Positions 55,958 to 64,000 of a stretch of 64,000 nucleotides of DNA are shown here, one piece after another. Source of the stretch: Clostridia bacterium (lineage in GTDB: Bacteria > Bacillota > Peptococcia > DRI-13 > UBA5745); the NCBI GenBank assembly GCA_018436095.1, contig JAHDMJ010000007.1:186001-250000 (forward strand). The letters run 5' to 3'. The notes under the pieces are model-generated. The model worked only from the letters and a program-made list of their open reading frames with translations. It did not search any database and was not told the origin of the DNA. Made by a program: the position numbers and the translations under genes. How positions within the stretch are numbered: position 1 is the stretch's first letter; the number at the start of each line of letters is the position of its first letter.

Positions 55958-56007
55958 TTGACTGATTTAGTCAATTCCACTGTAACATAGTTGACCAATT
56001 TAGTCAA
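55958..56007. promoter_or_regulatory. Double TetR operator
   Basis: TTGACT-GATTT-AGTCAA (55958-55974) and TTGACC-AATTT-AGTCAA (55991-56007), 33 bp centre to centre, three helical turns, just before the TetR start. Confidence 0.88.
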
Positions 56008-56042
56008 CAGCGAGCTGCACAGATGCTTAGGAAACCTTTCAA

Positions 56043-56083
56043 TGCAAAAGCAGGGCGGGCTATTATCTCCCGTCCTGCTTCTG
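56043..56083 (-). terminator. Hairpin terminator after the ABC permease gene
   Basis: GCAAAAGCAGGGCGGG and CCCGTCCTGCTTCTGC (with small mismatches) form a long stem 24 bases past the permease stop. Confidence 0.7.
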
Positions 56084-56106
56084 CATTCCTGATTTGGCTG
56101 TTATAT

Positions 56107-57687
56107 TTATATGGCTGCGTCCCGCTGCCGGAACAAGATCACTCCCCCGCCGGCCAGCAGCAGGGCGGCAATGCTCAGCACCAGAGGCGCTGCCGCCGGC
56201 TGAACTGCCTTCAAGGGTGTAATCCATGAAAAAGGGGAAAGTGCGTAGAGCACCTCGGGAATCTGCTGCTGCTCCCAAAGAATCTCCATCAGGACAAACA
56301 GGATGAGCAAACCGTAGCTAATCCCGGTCATCCATCTGGGCAGCCCGCCGAAGAGCAGCAGAGCGATACCGCCAATAACCCAAAGGGCCGGAATCATTTT
56401 AGCCATCTCAAAGAAGAGACGAGAAAGCGCACTGCCGTCTCCCGTACCCACCACCGCACCCAGACCTACGCAGAAGCCGGACATCAGCAAAACAGCCGCC
56501 GTACCGCCGAAAATATAAACCGTATGGCTGAGCAGCAGACTCTCCCGACGCACCGGCATGGACAACAGCGTCTCTCCCTTGGCAGCCTCCTCCCTGCCCA
56601 AAATGCCTGCCGACATTATGACATAGACTGAAATCAGGAGTCCCAAAACATATAGCATCAACGACAAAAATGCCCCTTCGATACCACCCAGCCGTTCAAT
56701 GAGCCCTGCCAAAGCCTCCGCCGAGCTGACGGCGCTCACCATCAGATAGCTGGCGTATCCCAGCGCAAAGGAAAAGATGGCGTAAAAGCAAAACCACGAG
56801 AGAAAGGGGCCTTTTTGGGTGCGCCAGGCAAGGGCTTGAAGATTGCGGAGACCCGGCTTTGCAAAGGCCGGGCCTGCTCGCTGGGGCACAAGTCCCGCCC
56901 CCAAATCCCGCCGCGCCATCAGCCACAGGGAAAGGGCCGTCAGCACGGCGCCCAATGTCAACGGAATCAGCAACAGCGAAAACCGTTCCCCGGCAAAGGG
57001 ACGAATGAGCAGCGGCCACTCCAGCGGATTGAAGTAGGCGAGGCGATTTTCTCCCCCACTCACATTCCATAGGATATGCAGGCCGAACAGCACTCCCAGC
57101 ATTCCAAAACTCGCTCCCCGTGCTGCTGTGGCGCTTACAAAGAGCTGAGCGGCCACTGCCGCCAACAGCCCCAGTACACAGGATGCCGCCAAAAAGCCCA
57201 AGCAGTGGGCCAGCGAACCCATAAGACCCAGGCCAAGAGCTGCCATGGCCAATAGGGCCAATATCGCCGCCGCGGCATTGATGAGGGCCATATTCGCAAC
57301 CCCTGCCGCAAGGGGAGCAAGACTGCCGGCAACATTGGCCCCCAGCAGTTCCCCCTTGCCCTGTTCCTCGGCCAGCCGCGTATGGCGGATCATGTGGATA
57401 ATGCTAAAAATCCCGCCCAACAGCACCAAAAACACCTTAGTGCGCCAGGTGACAAATCCGGCAATAGAAACCTCCAGCAGCGGGCCGTGCATGGCCTCGG
57501 TCAGCGGATCAATAAGGCTGACCCCCATCTCTACCAACGACTCCTGAGTGGGGAACAACACCAGCGACGACACCGTATTGATGGCCACCCATACCCCCGG
57601 CGCCAGCAGCCAAAAGAGGGTAAAGATACGGTTTTGCCGCAGGTATAACCCCATGAGGGAAAGCGTTGCGTGAAAATACCGCTTCAA
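56107..57687 (-). CDS. ABC exporter permease (polyketide antibiotic exporter-like)
   Basis: 526 residues, about twelve helices with two six-helix halves ('[20 protein letters not shown]', '[20 protein letters not shown]', '[18 protein letters not shown]'). It resembles the permease pairs of tetronasin-type ABC exporters. Start overlaps the ATPase stop (ATGA), so the two are co-translated. Substrate unknown. Confidence 0.85.
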   Translation of the reverse strand: MKRYFHATLSLMGLYLRQNRIFTLFWLLAPGVWVAINTVSSLVLFPTQESLVEMGVSLIDPLTEAMHGPLLEVSIAGFVTWRTKVFLVLLGGIFSIIHMIRHTRLAEEQGKGELLGANVAGSLAPLAAGVANMALINAAAAILALLAMAALGLGLMGSLAHCLGFLAASCVLGLLAAVAAQLFVSATAARGASFGMLGVLFGLHILWNVSGGENRLAYFNPLEWPLLIRPFAGERFSLLLIPLTLGAVLTALSLWLMARRDLGAGLVPQRAGPAFAKPGLRNLQALAWRTQKGPFLSWFCFYAIFSFALGYASYLMVSAVSSAEALAGLIERLGGIEGAFLSLMLYVLGLLISVYVIMSAGILGREEAAKGETLLSMPVRRESLLLSHTVYIFGGTAAVLLMSGFCVGLGAVVGTGDGSALSRLFFEMAKMIPALWVIGGIALLLFGGLPRWMTGISYGLLILFVLMEILWEQQQIPEVLYALSPFSWITPLKAVQPAAAPLVLSIAALLLAGGGVILFRQRDAAI

Positions 57688-58424
57688 CCTAAGCCCTCCT
57701 CTCGCTGTCCTTTTTTGTAGTAGTTTAGGAAGAGCGCCTCCAGGGTGGGAGGCTCCTGTTGGAGGATCAGGGCTCTCAGCTCCTCCATGTTGCCCTCTTT
57801 AATGATTTTGCCCCCGCGGATCACGCCGATCTGATCGCAGACGGCCTCCACCTGTGAGAGGATATGGCTGGAGAGAAACACCGTTTTTCCTGCCTTCCGC
57901 GCCTCTTTTATACATTGCTGGAACACGCCCTCCATCAGCGGGTCCAGCCCGGTGGAGGGCTCGTCGAGAATCAGCAGTTCCACATCGGATACAAAGGCCG
58001 AGATAAGCGCCACCTTCTGCCGGTTGCCTTTGGAGTAAGTTTTGCACTTCTTGGTAGGATCCAGGTCGAAGCGTTCTATGAATTCCGCCCGGCGCTCCTT
58101 GGAATAGCTGCCCCGCAGCCGTCCGAGAAAGTCGATGACCTCGCCGCCGGTCATGTTGTCCCAGAGCTGCACATCGCTGGGAACATAGGCCAGGCGGCGG
58201 TGCAGTTCCACATTTTCCCGCCAGGGATCGCCGCCCAGCAAATGGACCTCTCCCTCGTCCTTTTTCAAAAGGCCCAGAAGAATGCGGATGGTGGTGGACT
58301 TGCCCGCGCCGTTTGGCCCAATAAAACCGTAGATGCTTCCCTCCGGCACCTTCAGGTCCACGCCCTCCAGAGCAAAGGTTTTGCCAAACCGCTTGATTAA
58401 ACCGCGAATCTCAATGGCAGACAT
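57684..58424 (-). CDS. ABC exporter ATP-binding protein
   Basis: 246 residues. Walker A '[20 protein letters not shown]', signature '[15 protein letters not shown]' (S-K-G-N rather than S-G-G-Q), Walker B '[13 protein letters not shown]', H-loop 'FLSSHILSQ'. Typical of drug or lantibiotic-type exporters. ATG 58424 with AAGGAGG. Lies between its TetR regulator (13-bp gap) and permease. Confidence 0.93.
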   Translation of the reverse strand: MSAIEIRGLIKRFGKTFALEGVDLKVPEGSIYGFIGPNGAGKSTTIRILLGLLKKDEGEVHLLGGDPWRENVELHRRLAYVPSDVQLWDNMTGGEVIDFLGRLRGSYSKERRAEFIERFDLDPTKKCKTYSKGNRQKVALISAFVSDVELLILDEPSTGLDPLMEGVFQQCIKEARKAGKTVFLSSHILSQVEAVCDQIGVIRGGKIIKEGNMEELRALILQQEPPTLEALFLNYYKKGQREEGLG

Positions 58425-58437
58425 ACAAATCCCCTCC

Positions 58438-59064
58438 TTACTGCTTGTAAAAACACCTGCGCAGCACATCCAAATACTGGGCGAAGTCGGTGTTCAGAGC
58501 CTCCAGATCAATCTCTTCCACCCTTTGGTCTCCAATGAGCTCCATGGATCGGTTGCCGTAGTTCTCCAGCGCCCAGATGGTCAGGTCCCGGATTTTATCG
58601 GCCGGTACATCTTGACGGAACAAAGAGGTGTCCAAATTGCCCAGCAGACACTGGTAGCCATAGGCCATCATCTTTACAAGCCGCTCTTTTAGCTGGTCTT
58701 CAATCTTTGGAGACTTTTCCACCGATATCCGTTTAATGAATTCAAACATGGGGGGATAGCGCTGGTAGACCGCACCCTTTAGCATAGCGGCCCGGCCATA
58801 GCGGATGAGCAAATCACCGTCACAGTGGCCGATCTGCTCGTAGAATTCCTGGCTGACCACCTTAAACACATAGTCGCAGAGGAACAGGAACAACTCTTTC
58901 TTGCTGGCAAAGTAGTGAAACAGCGCTCCTTTTGAAATGCCCGCCGCCTTGACCATCTCATTGGTGGAAGCCAGTTCATAGCCCTTTGTGGCGAACTCCG
59001 TCAAAGCTGCATTGATAATGGAATCCCGTTTGTCCTCCTTAAGGCCCGTGAAATTTTCGTGCAT
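58438..59064 (-). CDS. TetR/AcrR family regulator of the ABC exporter
   Basis: 208 residues. Helix-turn-helix '[20 protein letters not shown]' and '[19 protein letters not shown]'. ATG 59064 is preceded by AAAGGGCGTGGTG; the frame upstream runs into the operator. First gene of the regulator-ATPase-permease operon. Confidence 0.92.
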   Translation of the reverse strand: MHENFTGLKEDKRDSIINAALTEFATKGYELASTNEMVKAAGISKGALFHYFASKKELFLFLCDYVFKVVSQEFYEQIGHCDGDLLIRYGRAAMLKGAVYQRYPPMFEFIKRISVEKSPKIEDQLKERLVKMMAYGYQCLLGNLDTSLFRQDVPADKIRDLTIWALENYGNRSMELIGDQRVEEIDLEALNTDFAQYLDVLRRCFYKQ

Positions 59065-59087
59065 TTTCACCACGCCCTTTCCATGAA

Positions 59088-59140
59088 TTGACCACCTTGG
59101 TCGGTAATTGCAGTATAGCACGACCGCCCAGGGTGGTCAA
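59088..59140. promoter_or_regulatory. TetR operator of the ABC exporter operon
   Basis: TTGACCACCTTGGTCGG (59088-59104) and CGACCGCCCAGGGTGGTCAA (59121-59140) each hold GACC...GGTC palindromes and mirror one another across the region. Confidence 0.8.
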
Positions 59141-59159
59141 TATTAAAAAGCGTTCTTTG

Positions 59160-59264
59160 TCATTTGGGCTGGCCGAAAATCATGTTGGGATCGGCAAAAA
59201 TCGCCACCTCATTGGTAGTGCCGTCCCGGCAGGTGATGACAATCCGTTCAATATTTTCCGGCAT
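59160..59264 (-). CDS. Possible small protein or gene remnant, 34 aa
   Basis: Reads 'MPENIERIVITCRDGTTNEV' then 'AIFADPNMIFGQPK'. The sequence has ordinary protein-like composition, but the ribosome site is poor. It could be the leftover of a longer gene. Low confidence. The rest of 59141-59345 shows nothing else. Confidence 0.3.
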   Translation of the reverse strand: MPENIERIVITCRDGTTNEVAIFADPNMIFGQPK

Positions 59265-59345
59265 CTATTTGCAGTGGGGCTAAGCCAGAACTCCACCTTG
59301 CAGGAAGTTGTGCGGTGGCAGACACCGGATTTGGGTGGAAATATA

Positions 59346-59391
59346 GATGGGCGTAGTATCCATCCCGCCGGATAGGTTTACTACGCCCATC
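59346..59391 (-). terminator. Terminator after the TAXI gene
   Basis: GATGGGCGTAGTA (59346) and TACTACGCCCATC (59379) form a perfect 13-bp stem with a 20-base loop, about 50 bases past the stop. Confidence 0.75.
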
Positions 59392-59438
59392 TTCATTCAA
59401 AAAATCAATACGTTAGGAGACGCATCTCCCGGGAATCT

Positions 59439-60488
59439 TTACTTAGCTTCCGGCGGAATCAGATGATCCGGCACCTGAATACCTTTTTCAACATAATACC
59501 GGTAAGCGCCATTATGCAGGGGTACCGTCTGATTGAGCCCTGCTTCCAAACTGGTTGCGGCAGCCACCGCCGAAGCATCTATCAGCATATCCCGGTTTTC
59601 CATAACGGCTTTCGTGATGTTATAAATCACATCGTCATCAATGTCTTTCGGGGAATAGACGCACTGCCAAATGCCGAAGGACTCATAATCCTCACCATTA
59701 AATCCCTTGTACATATCGCCATCAAGGGAGGCCTTTGCATAATAAGGCCACTCGGCCAACACTTTGTCAATTTGCTCCTCAGTAAAACGTATCCAGTTAA
59801 TGTCCATCTTGGTTTCCGCTTCAAAAATCGCAGCGGTGGGATGTCCGGAGCAGCCGGAGTAGCCATAGGCGTTACCTTCTGCCACTGCGGTAAAAGACTG
59901 GTCAAAATCCATATTGACAAATTCTTTTGGCTCAACGCCCAACAGTGGTAAAACTTTTCTGGAGGTAATATCCGGTGAACCGCCCAAGGGCCCTACGACG
60001 ATGATTTTTCCGTCATAATCCGTAATATTGCTGGCCTTGGGATCTTTGGTTGTGATGATAAATGTGTTGACATAACTGCCGAAAAGGCAGCGAAGGTCCT
60101 TATAGGGATCTGTCTCGGAGTAATAGGCGTCGTGGGTGGCGTCGGCAGTCATCATGCAAAACTGCATGTCGCCGCTGCGCATCATGGCCAGCTCGGTAGC
60201 GGCGCCGGCCGACGCTTCGCCTACCAGCTCCACGCCCTCCACGAACTGATCAACAATCTTGGCGATGCCGCCCATATAGAAGCTTTTGGCGCCGCCGGTG
60301 CCGCCAATACCCATGGAGAGCTTTAACTTCTTCCCTCCGGTATTGGATGCGGAGTCGGCAGCGGTACTGCTTTCCGTGGCGGAATTACTGCCGCCTGTGG
60401 CGGAGTTATTGCCTGCGGTGGATCCGCAGCCGGACAAAATAAGAATCCCTGATAGTGCCATTGCCAAAAAAACCGATTTCTTTTTCAT
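59439..60488 (-). CDS. TAXI family TRAP transporter solute-binding lipoprotein
   Basis: 349 residues. Lipobox 'LILSGC' then a Ser/Asn/Thr-rich linker. 'KLSMGIGGTGGAKSFYMGGI' and 'IVGPLGGSPDITSRKVLPLL' are TAXI binding-protein features. Binds an organic acid or amino acid outside the membrane for the fused permease upstream. AAGGGAAG ribosome site. Confidence 0.94.
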   Translation of the reverse strand: MKKKSVFLAMALSGILILSGCGSTAGNNSATGGSNSATESSTAADSASNTGGKKLKLSMGIGGTGGAKSFYMGGIAKIVDQFVEGVELVGEASAGAATELAMMRSGDMQFCMMTADATHDAYYSETDPYKDLRCLFGSYVNTFIITTKDPKASNITDYDGKIIVVGPLGGSPDITSRKVLPLLGVEPKEFVNMDFDQSFTAVAEGNAYGYSGCSGHPTAAIFEAETKMDINWIRFTEEQIDKVLAEWPYYAKASLDGDMYKGFNGEDYESFGIWQCVYSPKDIDDDVIYNITKAVMENRDMLIDASAVAAATSLEAGLNQTVPLHNGAYRYYVEKGIQVPDHLIPPEAK

Positions 60489-60576
60489 GTGTTTTCTTCC
60501 CTTCTTTCTTTTTTGTACGTAAATGCTTATCTGGAGCTTTAACCAGCGGACCTTTATTATTCTTCCTTATAACTCC

Positions 60577-62613
60577 TTATGCTGCTTTTCTCATAAGCAC
60601 TAAGTCCCGGACAGGCTTATGCATCAGCATACCGATGACGATACCCACAAAACCGATTAAATCGGTGACGGCTCCCGGAATAACCATACACAAGGCAGAA
60701 ACCATCAATAATACGCGGCTTATCATATTGATATAGTCCCCGCGGAAAAAGCCGAATTGGGCTACCGTAAAACAGAATACGCCGATCACTGCCGTCACGG
60801 CGGCCAAGGCGATTTCCGAACCGCTGCCCACACCCAGCAAAGCGGGACCATAGACGAAGAAGAAGGGCAGGAAAAAGGCAACCAAGCCTAAGCGAACAGC
60901 TGTAAAACCCACGGCGTTAGGATTAGCCGAGGCAATATTGCCCGCAGCATAAGCCGCCAAGGCAACCGGCGGGGTAATTTGAGACAGTATGGAAAAATAG
61001 AACAAGAAGAAGTGGGCCACCAAAGGCGGAATACCAAGCTGCACCAGGGAGCCGGCCAACACCGATGCGCTGACCACATAAGCCGCTACAGTGGGAAGGC
61101 CCATGCCCAATATAATGGTGGCCAGGGCCGAAAACAGCAAAGCCAGGATCAGGCTGTTACCAGCCATGCTGCTTACCACGATGCTGATTTTGAGGCCCAA
61201 ACCGGTTAAAGTAATAGCTGCAATAGCAATGCCGGCGCAGGCGCAAGCAGCGATAATGGACAGGGATCGCATAAAACCTAATTCCAGTGCCCGGAGGATT
61301 TCCTTGAGGCTAAGACGGGTTTCCTTTTTAAAAGAGCTGGCCAGGATACAGGAAACACTAGCCAGCAGTGCTGCCCTGGTAATGGTCATACGAAAAACGG
61401 CAAGGCATATGACCAGAACAAGTACTGGAAACAGCTGATACCAGCCTTTTTTGATGATTTGGGAAGCCTTTTCCAGGGTGCTGGTGTCCATGCGCCGGAG
61501 ATCGCAGCGGGCCGCCTCGCAGTCCACCGCCACATACAGCCCAAAGTAGTAAAGCAGTGCGGGAAGCAAGGCTGCCAGCGCAACACTGCCGTAGCTTACA
61601 CCCAGCATCTCCGCCATGATGAAAGCGCCGCTGCCCATGACCGGGGGCATGATCTGGCCGCCGGTAGAGGCCACCGCTTCCACTGCTGCTGCAAATTCTG
61701 GGCGGTAGCCGGTTTTTTTCATTAAGGGAATGGTGAAGATACCTGTGCCCACAACATTGGCCACGGCGCTGCCGGAGATACTGCCGAAAAGGCCACTGCC
61801 AATAATAGAAATTTTCGCCGGCCCCCCCCGCCTGCTGCCGAAAGCGGAGGCCGCAAAACGCATAAACATGTCGCCGGTGCCGCATACATACAAAAAAGCC
61901 CCGAACAAGGTCAACATGAATATCTGTACGGCGGACATCTTGATGGCAGTACCAAATAACCCGTCAAGGCTGAAGGTGTGACTGATCACCCGGATCAGGC
62001 TGTAGCCTTTGCTGGCCCAGAAGTCGGGCAGATGTTGGCCAAACATTGCATAAGCCAAGAGCCCGATAGAAACCAGGGGCAGACCCCAGCCAATGGTTCT
62101 GCGCCCCGCCTCCAGGGAAGCAAATATCGCAAAGCCGCCAAGTATAATGTCAAGCTGGGATGGCTGAAAGTACACGTGACGAGTATCCAGGCCAACAGGG
62201 TCCTGCAAGACGTAGACTGCTGCAGCCAAAACACCGGCCATCAACAAAACGTCAAATAGATTGATTCTCTTTCTGCTGCTCTTAGCCGACGTCGGATAAA
62301 AGATGAAAATCAGTACCAAACCTATAGCCCAGTGAATGGTATAAATAACCATTGGTTTAGTAAAAGTTAAAACCAAAGCATAAATATGGTACAGCGAGGT
62401 GAGAATTGCCACTATCGAAAGAGTCAGCATGACTTTGGAGGAGGTAAATACCCGCAGCTTGGCTCCATCCTCGTCCGCTTCCAACTCCTCGTCGGCGACG
62501 CTTTCCTCCTTCTCCTCAATCAATTTAAAAAGCTCTTGATCGATTTCTATTTGTTCCTGGCAAACATTCTGTTCGGCTTTAGAGAGATCTTTTTTACTCT
62601 CTTGATCGGACAT
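60577..62613 (-). CDS. TRAP transporter permease, fused small and large subunits
   Basis: 678 residues, about sixteen or more helices. The TAXI class uses this single fused DctQM protein. Visible: acidic N-tail, then the small-subunit helices, then 'GGPAKISIIGSGLFGSISGS', 'ANVVGTGIFTIPLMKKTGYR', 'GGQIMPPVMGSGAFIMAEML' and 'LGMGLPTVAAYVVSASVLAG', all typical DctM-type motifs. AGGAGTG before ATG 62613. Works with the TAXI binding protein; sodium-driven uptake is usual. Confidence 0.95.
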   Translation of the reverse strand: MSDQESKKDLSKAEQNVCQEQIEIDQELFKLIEEKEESVADEELEADEDGAKLRVFTSSKVMLTLSIVAILTSLYHIYALVLTFTKPMVIYTIHWAIGLVLIFIFYPTSAKSSRKRINLFDVLLMAGVLAAAVYVLQDPVGLDTRHVYFQPSQLDIILGGFAIFASLEAGRRTIGWGLPLVSIGLLAYAMFGQHLPDFWASKGYSLIRVISHTFSLDGLFGTAIKMSAVQIFMLTLFGAFLYVCGTGDMFMRFAASAFGSRRGGPAKISIIGSGLFGSISGSAVANVVGTGIFTIPLMKKTGYRPEFAAAVEAVASTGGQIMPPVMGSGAFIMAEMLGVSYGSVALAALLPALLYYFGLYVAVDCEAARCDLRRMDTSTLEKASQIIKKGWYQLFPVLVLVICLAVFRMTITRAALLASVSCILASSFKKETRLSLKEILRALELGFMRSLSIIAACACAGIAIAAITLTGLGLKISIVVSSMAGNSLILALLFSALATIILGMGLPTVAAYVVSASVLAGSLVQLGIPPLVAHFFLFYFSILSQITPPVALAAYAAGNIASANPNAVGFTAVRLGLVAFFLPFFFVYGPALLGVGSGSEIALAAVTAVIGVFCFTVAQFGFFRGDYINMISRVLLMVSALCMVIPGAVTDLIGFVGIVIGMLMHKPVRDLVLMRKAA

Positions 62614-62630
62614 ATGGTCACACTCCTAGA

Positions 62631-63440
62631 TTAAAATTTTTGCTGCCGGAGCGGTTTAACAATATTAGCTGCAAGCTCCTGAACCATATTTTTAAAATTG
62701 GATATATCATTCTTTAGGATTAATATTCTCACCCCCTGTTTTGCCATCTCCCAGGCTTTTTCAAAGGTAAGGGGAGCAATGGTACAAACTAAGGGAATTC
62801 CTTTCTCCCCGGCTTTTTGGGATAAAATTTCAAATTTTTGGCGTATTTGAGGATTATCAATCTGATACAGCTTTTGAATTCCCATGGCCATGGACAAATC
62901 TGTGGAGCCGAACAGAATTGCCGAAATTCCCGGAACCTCCAGAATCTCGTCAATATTATCAAAAAATTCCGGATCCTCACACATGGGAATCAGCATAGTA
63001 TTCTCGTTGCTGTGCCTGATGTATTCAGCCCAGTCAAAGTCTTCCGCCGCGCAGTAATTGGAGGCTCTGACATCGGAAGCCACCCCCCGCTTGCCCATTG
63101 GCGGAAACTTCACCGCCTCCACCATTTTGCGGACGTCCTTAGCAGTCTTAATATGGGGTACGGCTACGGCGGCGGCGCCAAACTCAAAACACTTGCGGAT
63201 TGCCACCTCATCGTTGTGGGCTATGCGCACCACTGCCGATATTCCTACGGCGTCTGCCGCCCGGATTAAGTTTTCCAAATCCCGGTCTTGTCCAAAGGGT
63301 GTATGCTCCGTATCGATGAACACAAAGTCAAGACCGCAATGGCCTATGATTTCCAAAAAAACAGGGTCCCCGGAAAACAAGCCCATGCCCGCCGCTGCTT
63401 TGCCCTCATCCATTAATTGTTTCAGCTTATTGATACGCAT
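62631..63440 (-). CDS. HpcH/HpaI family aldolase
   Basis: 269 residues, class II metal-dependent aldolase. 'LDFVFIDTEHTPF' (D-x-E-H), 'RIAHNDEVAIRKCFEFGAAA' (substrate Arg and helix), 'MCEDPEFFDNIDEILEVPG' and 'AILFGSTDLSMAMG' (metal-site Glu/Asp). Splits 4-hydroxy-2-keto acids into pyruvate and an aldehyde. Next to the TRAP transporter, so it likely breaks down the imported acid. Confidence 0.93.
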   Translation of the reverse strand: MRINKLKQLMDEGKAAAGMGLFSGDPVFLEIIGHCGLDFVFIDTEHTPFGQDRDLENLIRAADAVGISAVVRIAHNDEVAIRKCFEFGAAAVAVPHIKTAKDVRKMVEAVKFPPMGKRGVASDVRASNYCAAEDFDWAEYIRHSNENTMLIPMCEDPEFFDNIDEILEVPGISAILFGSTDLSMAMGIQKLYQIDNPQIRQKFEILSQKAGEKGIPLVCTIAPLTFEKAWEMAKQGVRILILKNDISNFKNMVQELAANIVKPLRQQKF

Positions 63441-63458
63441 ATCTTTTTACCTTTCTCG

Positions 63459-64000
63459 TTATATTAGCCTCAGGGTTTTCAGCATGAAGGTGAACAACAC
63501 AAAAGTAAAAGAGGATAATACGGTGGTAGCCGTAATAACCTGGGCCACAAGCTGGAAATCGCCGCCATATTGCCGGGTCATGGTAAAACTGGCAATTGCA
63601 GTGGGCGAAGCAAGAGCGACCATAATCGCAGCCAGCTCAACACCGCGAAATCCCAGCAGGGCCGCAACCGTTAGCCCCACCAAAGGCACCGCAAGCAACT
63701 TAAATCCTACACAAGCGGCGATCAAGCCTTTATTCCTGATGCCGGCAAAAGACAGGGAACCTCCCAGAGTGATGAAGCACAGGGTTGTGGGAATCAAAGA
63801 CATGTCTCTGATGGTCCGTACAACAAGCCCGGGCAAGGAAATCTCAAAGAATTGGCAGAGCAGCCCCAGCACAGCCGCAATAATCAAGGGGTTTTTTAAA
63901 ACCTGGACAACAATGAGCCTTAGCGTCAGAGAAGCTTGCCTGCCTTTACGGTAATATTCGCATACGATGACGGCCAGCGTATTGATAAGGGGCGAGAGAA
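63459..64000 (-). CDS. AEC family transporter, N-terminus cut by window
   Basis: About 180 C-terminal residues are visible; the frame continues past base 64000. Helices 'LIPTTLCFITLGGSLSFAG', 'GFKLLAVPLVGLTVAALLGF' and 'AAIMVALASPTAIASFTMTR' are typical of auxin-efflux-carrier-type transporters, some of which carry malate or other organic acids. Same strand as, and upstream of, the aldolase (18-base gap). Confidence 0.87.
   Translation of the reverse strand, partial: LSPLINTLAVIVCEYYRKGRQASLTLRLIVVQVLKNPLIIAAVLGLLCQFFEISLPGLVVRTIRDMSLIPTTLCFITLGGSLSFAGIRNKGLIAACVGFKLLAVPLVGLTVAALLGFRGVELAAIMVALASPTAIASFTMTRQYGGDFQLVAQVITATTVLSSFTFVLFTFMLKTLRLI

Noticed and set aside
56023-56229. Small plus-strand gene between the two resistance cassettes
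   Set aside because: It reads through a terminator hairpin and into the antisense of the permease gene, with no ribosome site.

Overview
The window looks like chromosomal DNA from a medium-GC member of the Bacillota (Firmicutes). The pointers are a CIRCE-controlled groES-groEL pair, a cdaA-cdaR-glmM cell-envelope operon, a DUF881/Sbp(DUF1290)/DUF881 cluster, an ecfA1-ecfA2-ecfT-truA operon, AGGAGG-type ribosome binding sites and several TTG/GTG starts. Clostridia and Negativicutes are both possible; nothing seen here decides between them. I saw no rRNA, tRNA, CRISPR array or transposase gene.

Layout. 1-9.9 kb: a DapA-family aldolase cut by the window edge, a B12-binding radical SAM protein carrying an in-frame repeat insertion, an ECF S component, an acetyltransferase, groES-groEL, and a three-gene set (unknown protein, FAD oxidoreductase, RidA). 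10-20.8 kb: a long minus-strand housekeeping operon (glmM, nnr, amidohydrolase, tsaE, tsaB, rimI, tsaD) for cell-wall precursor supply, NAD(P)H repair and tRNA t6A synthesis. It is interrupted twice by low-GC accessory DNA: a frameshifted secreted protein, and a DUF6978-like/DUF1828 pair. 20.8-25.5 kb: cdaR and cdaA (c-di-AMP) diverging from DUF881-sbp-DUF881. 26-34 kb: an orphan ECF sigma factor, a D-cysteine desulfhydrase-like enzyme, an NhaC antiporter, a PrpR_N-type sigma-54 activator, and a divergent SDR/2-hydroxyacid dehydrogenase operon with a clear -24/-12 promoter. 34-41 kb: ilvD-ilvB-ilvN-ilvC-ilvB for branched-chain amino acids. 41-48 kb: a ZIP transporter, two half-size TauE/SafE proteins, a NYN protein, two exported proteins and a DUF4143 remnant. 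48-51.4 kb: truA and the ECF transporter energizing module. 51.5-59.1 kb: two TetR-controlled cassettes that look like drug resistance (a rifampicin-phosphotransferase-like enzyme with an MFS exporter, and an ABC exporter). 59.4-64 kb: a TAXI-type TRAP transporter, an HpcH/HpaI aldolase and an AEC transporter, probably a carboxylic-acid uptake and catabolism locus.

The most unusual content lies between genes. At least four loci (23.8-24.1, 25.6-25.9, 43.0-43.3 and 43.4-43.6 kb) hold large imperfect inverted repeats. Their arms are repeated two or three times (41-bp period in two loci, about 61 in another), differ in sequence from locus to locus, and share a TTTTTGnnCA end and a similar core. 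Many other short tandem arrays (12, 15, 20, 23 and 42 bp) fill further intergenic gaps. A 43-bp repeat also sits, in frame and 129 bp apart, inside the radical SAM gene.
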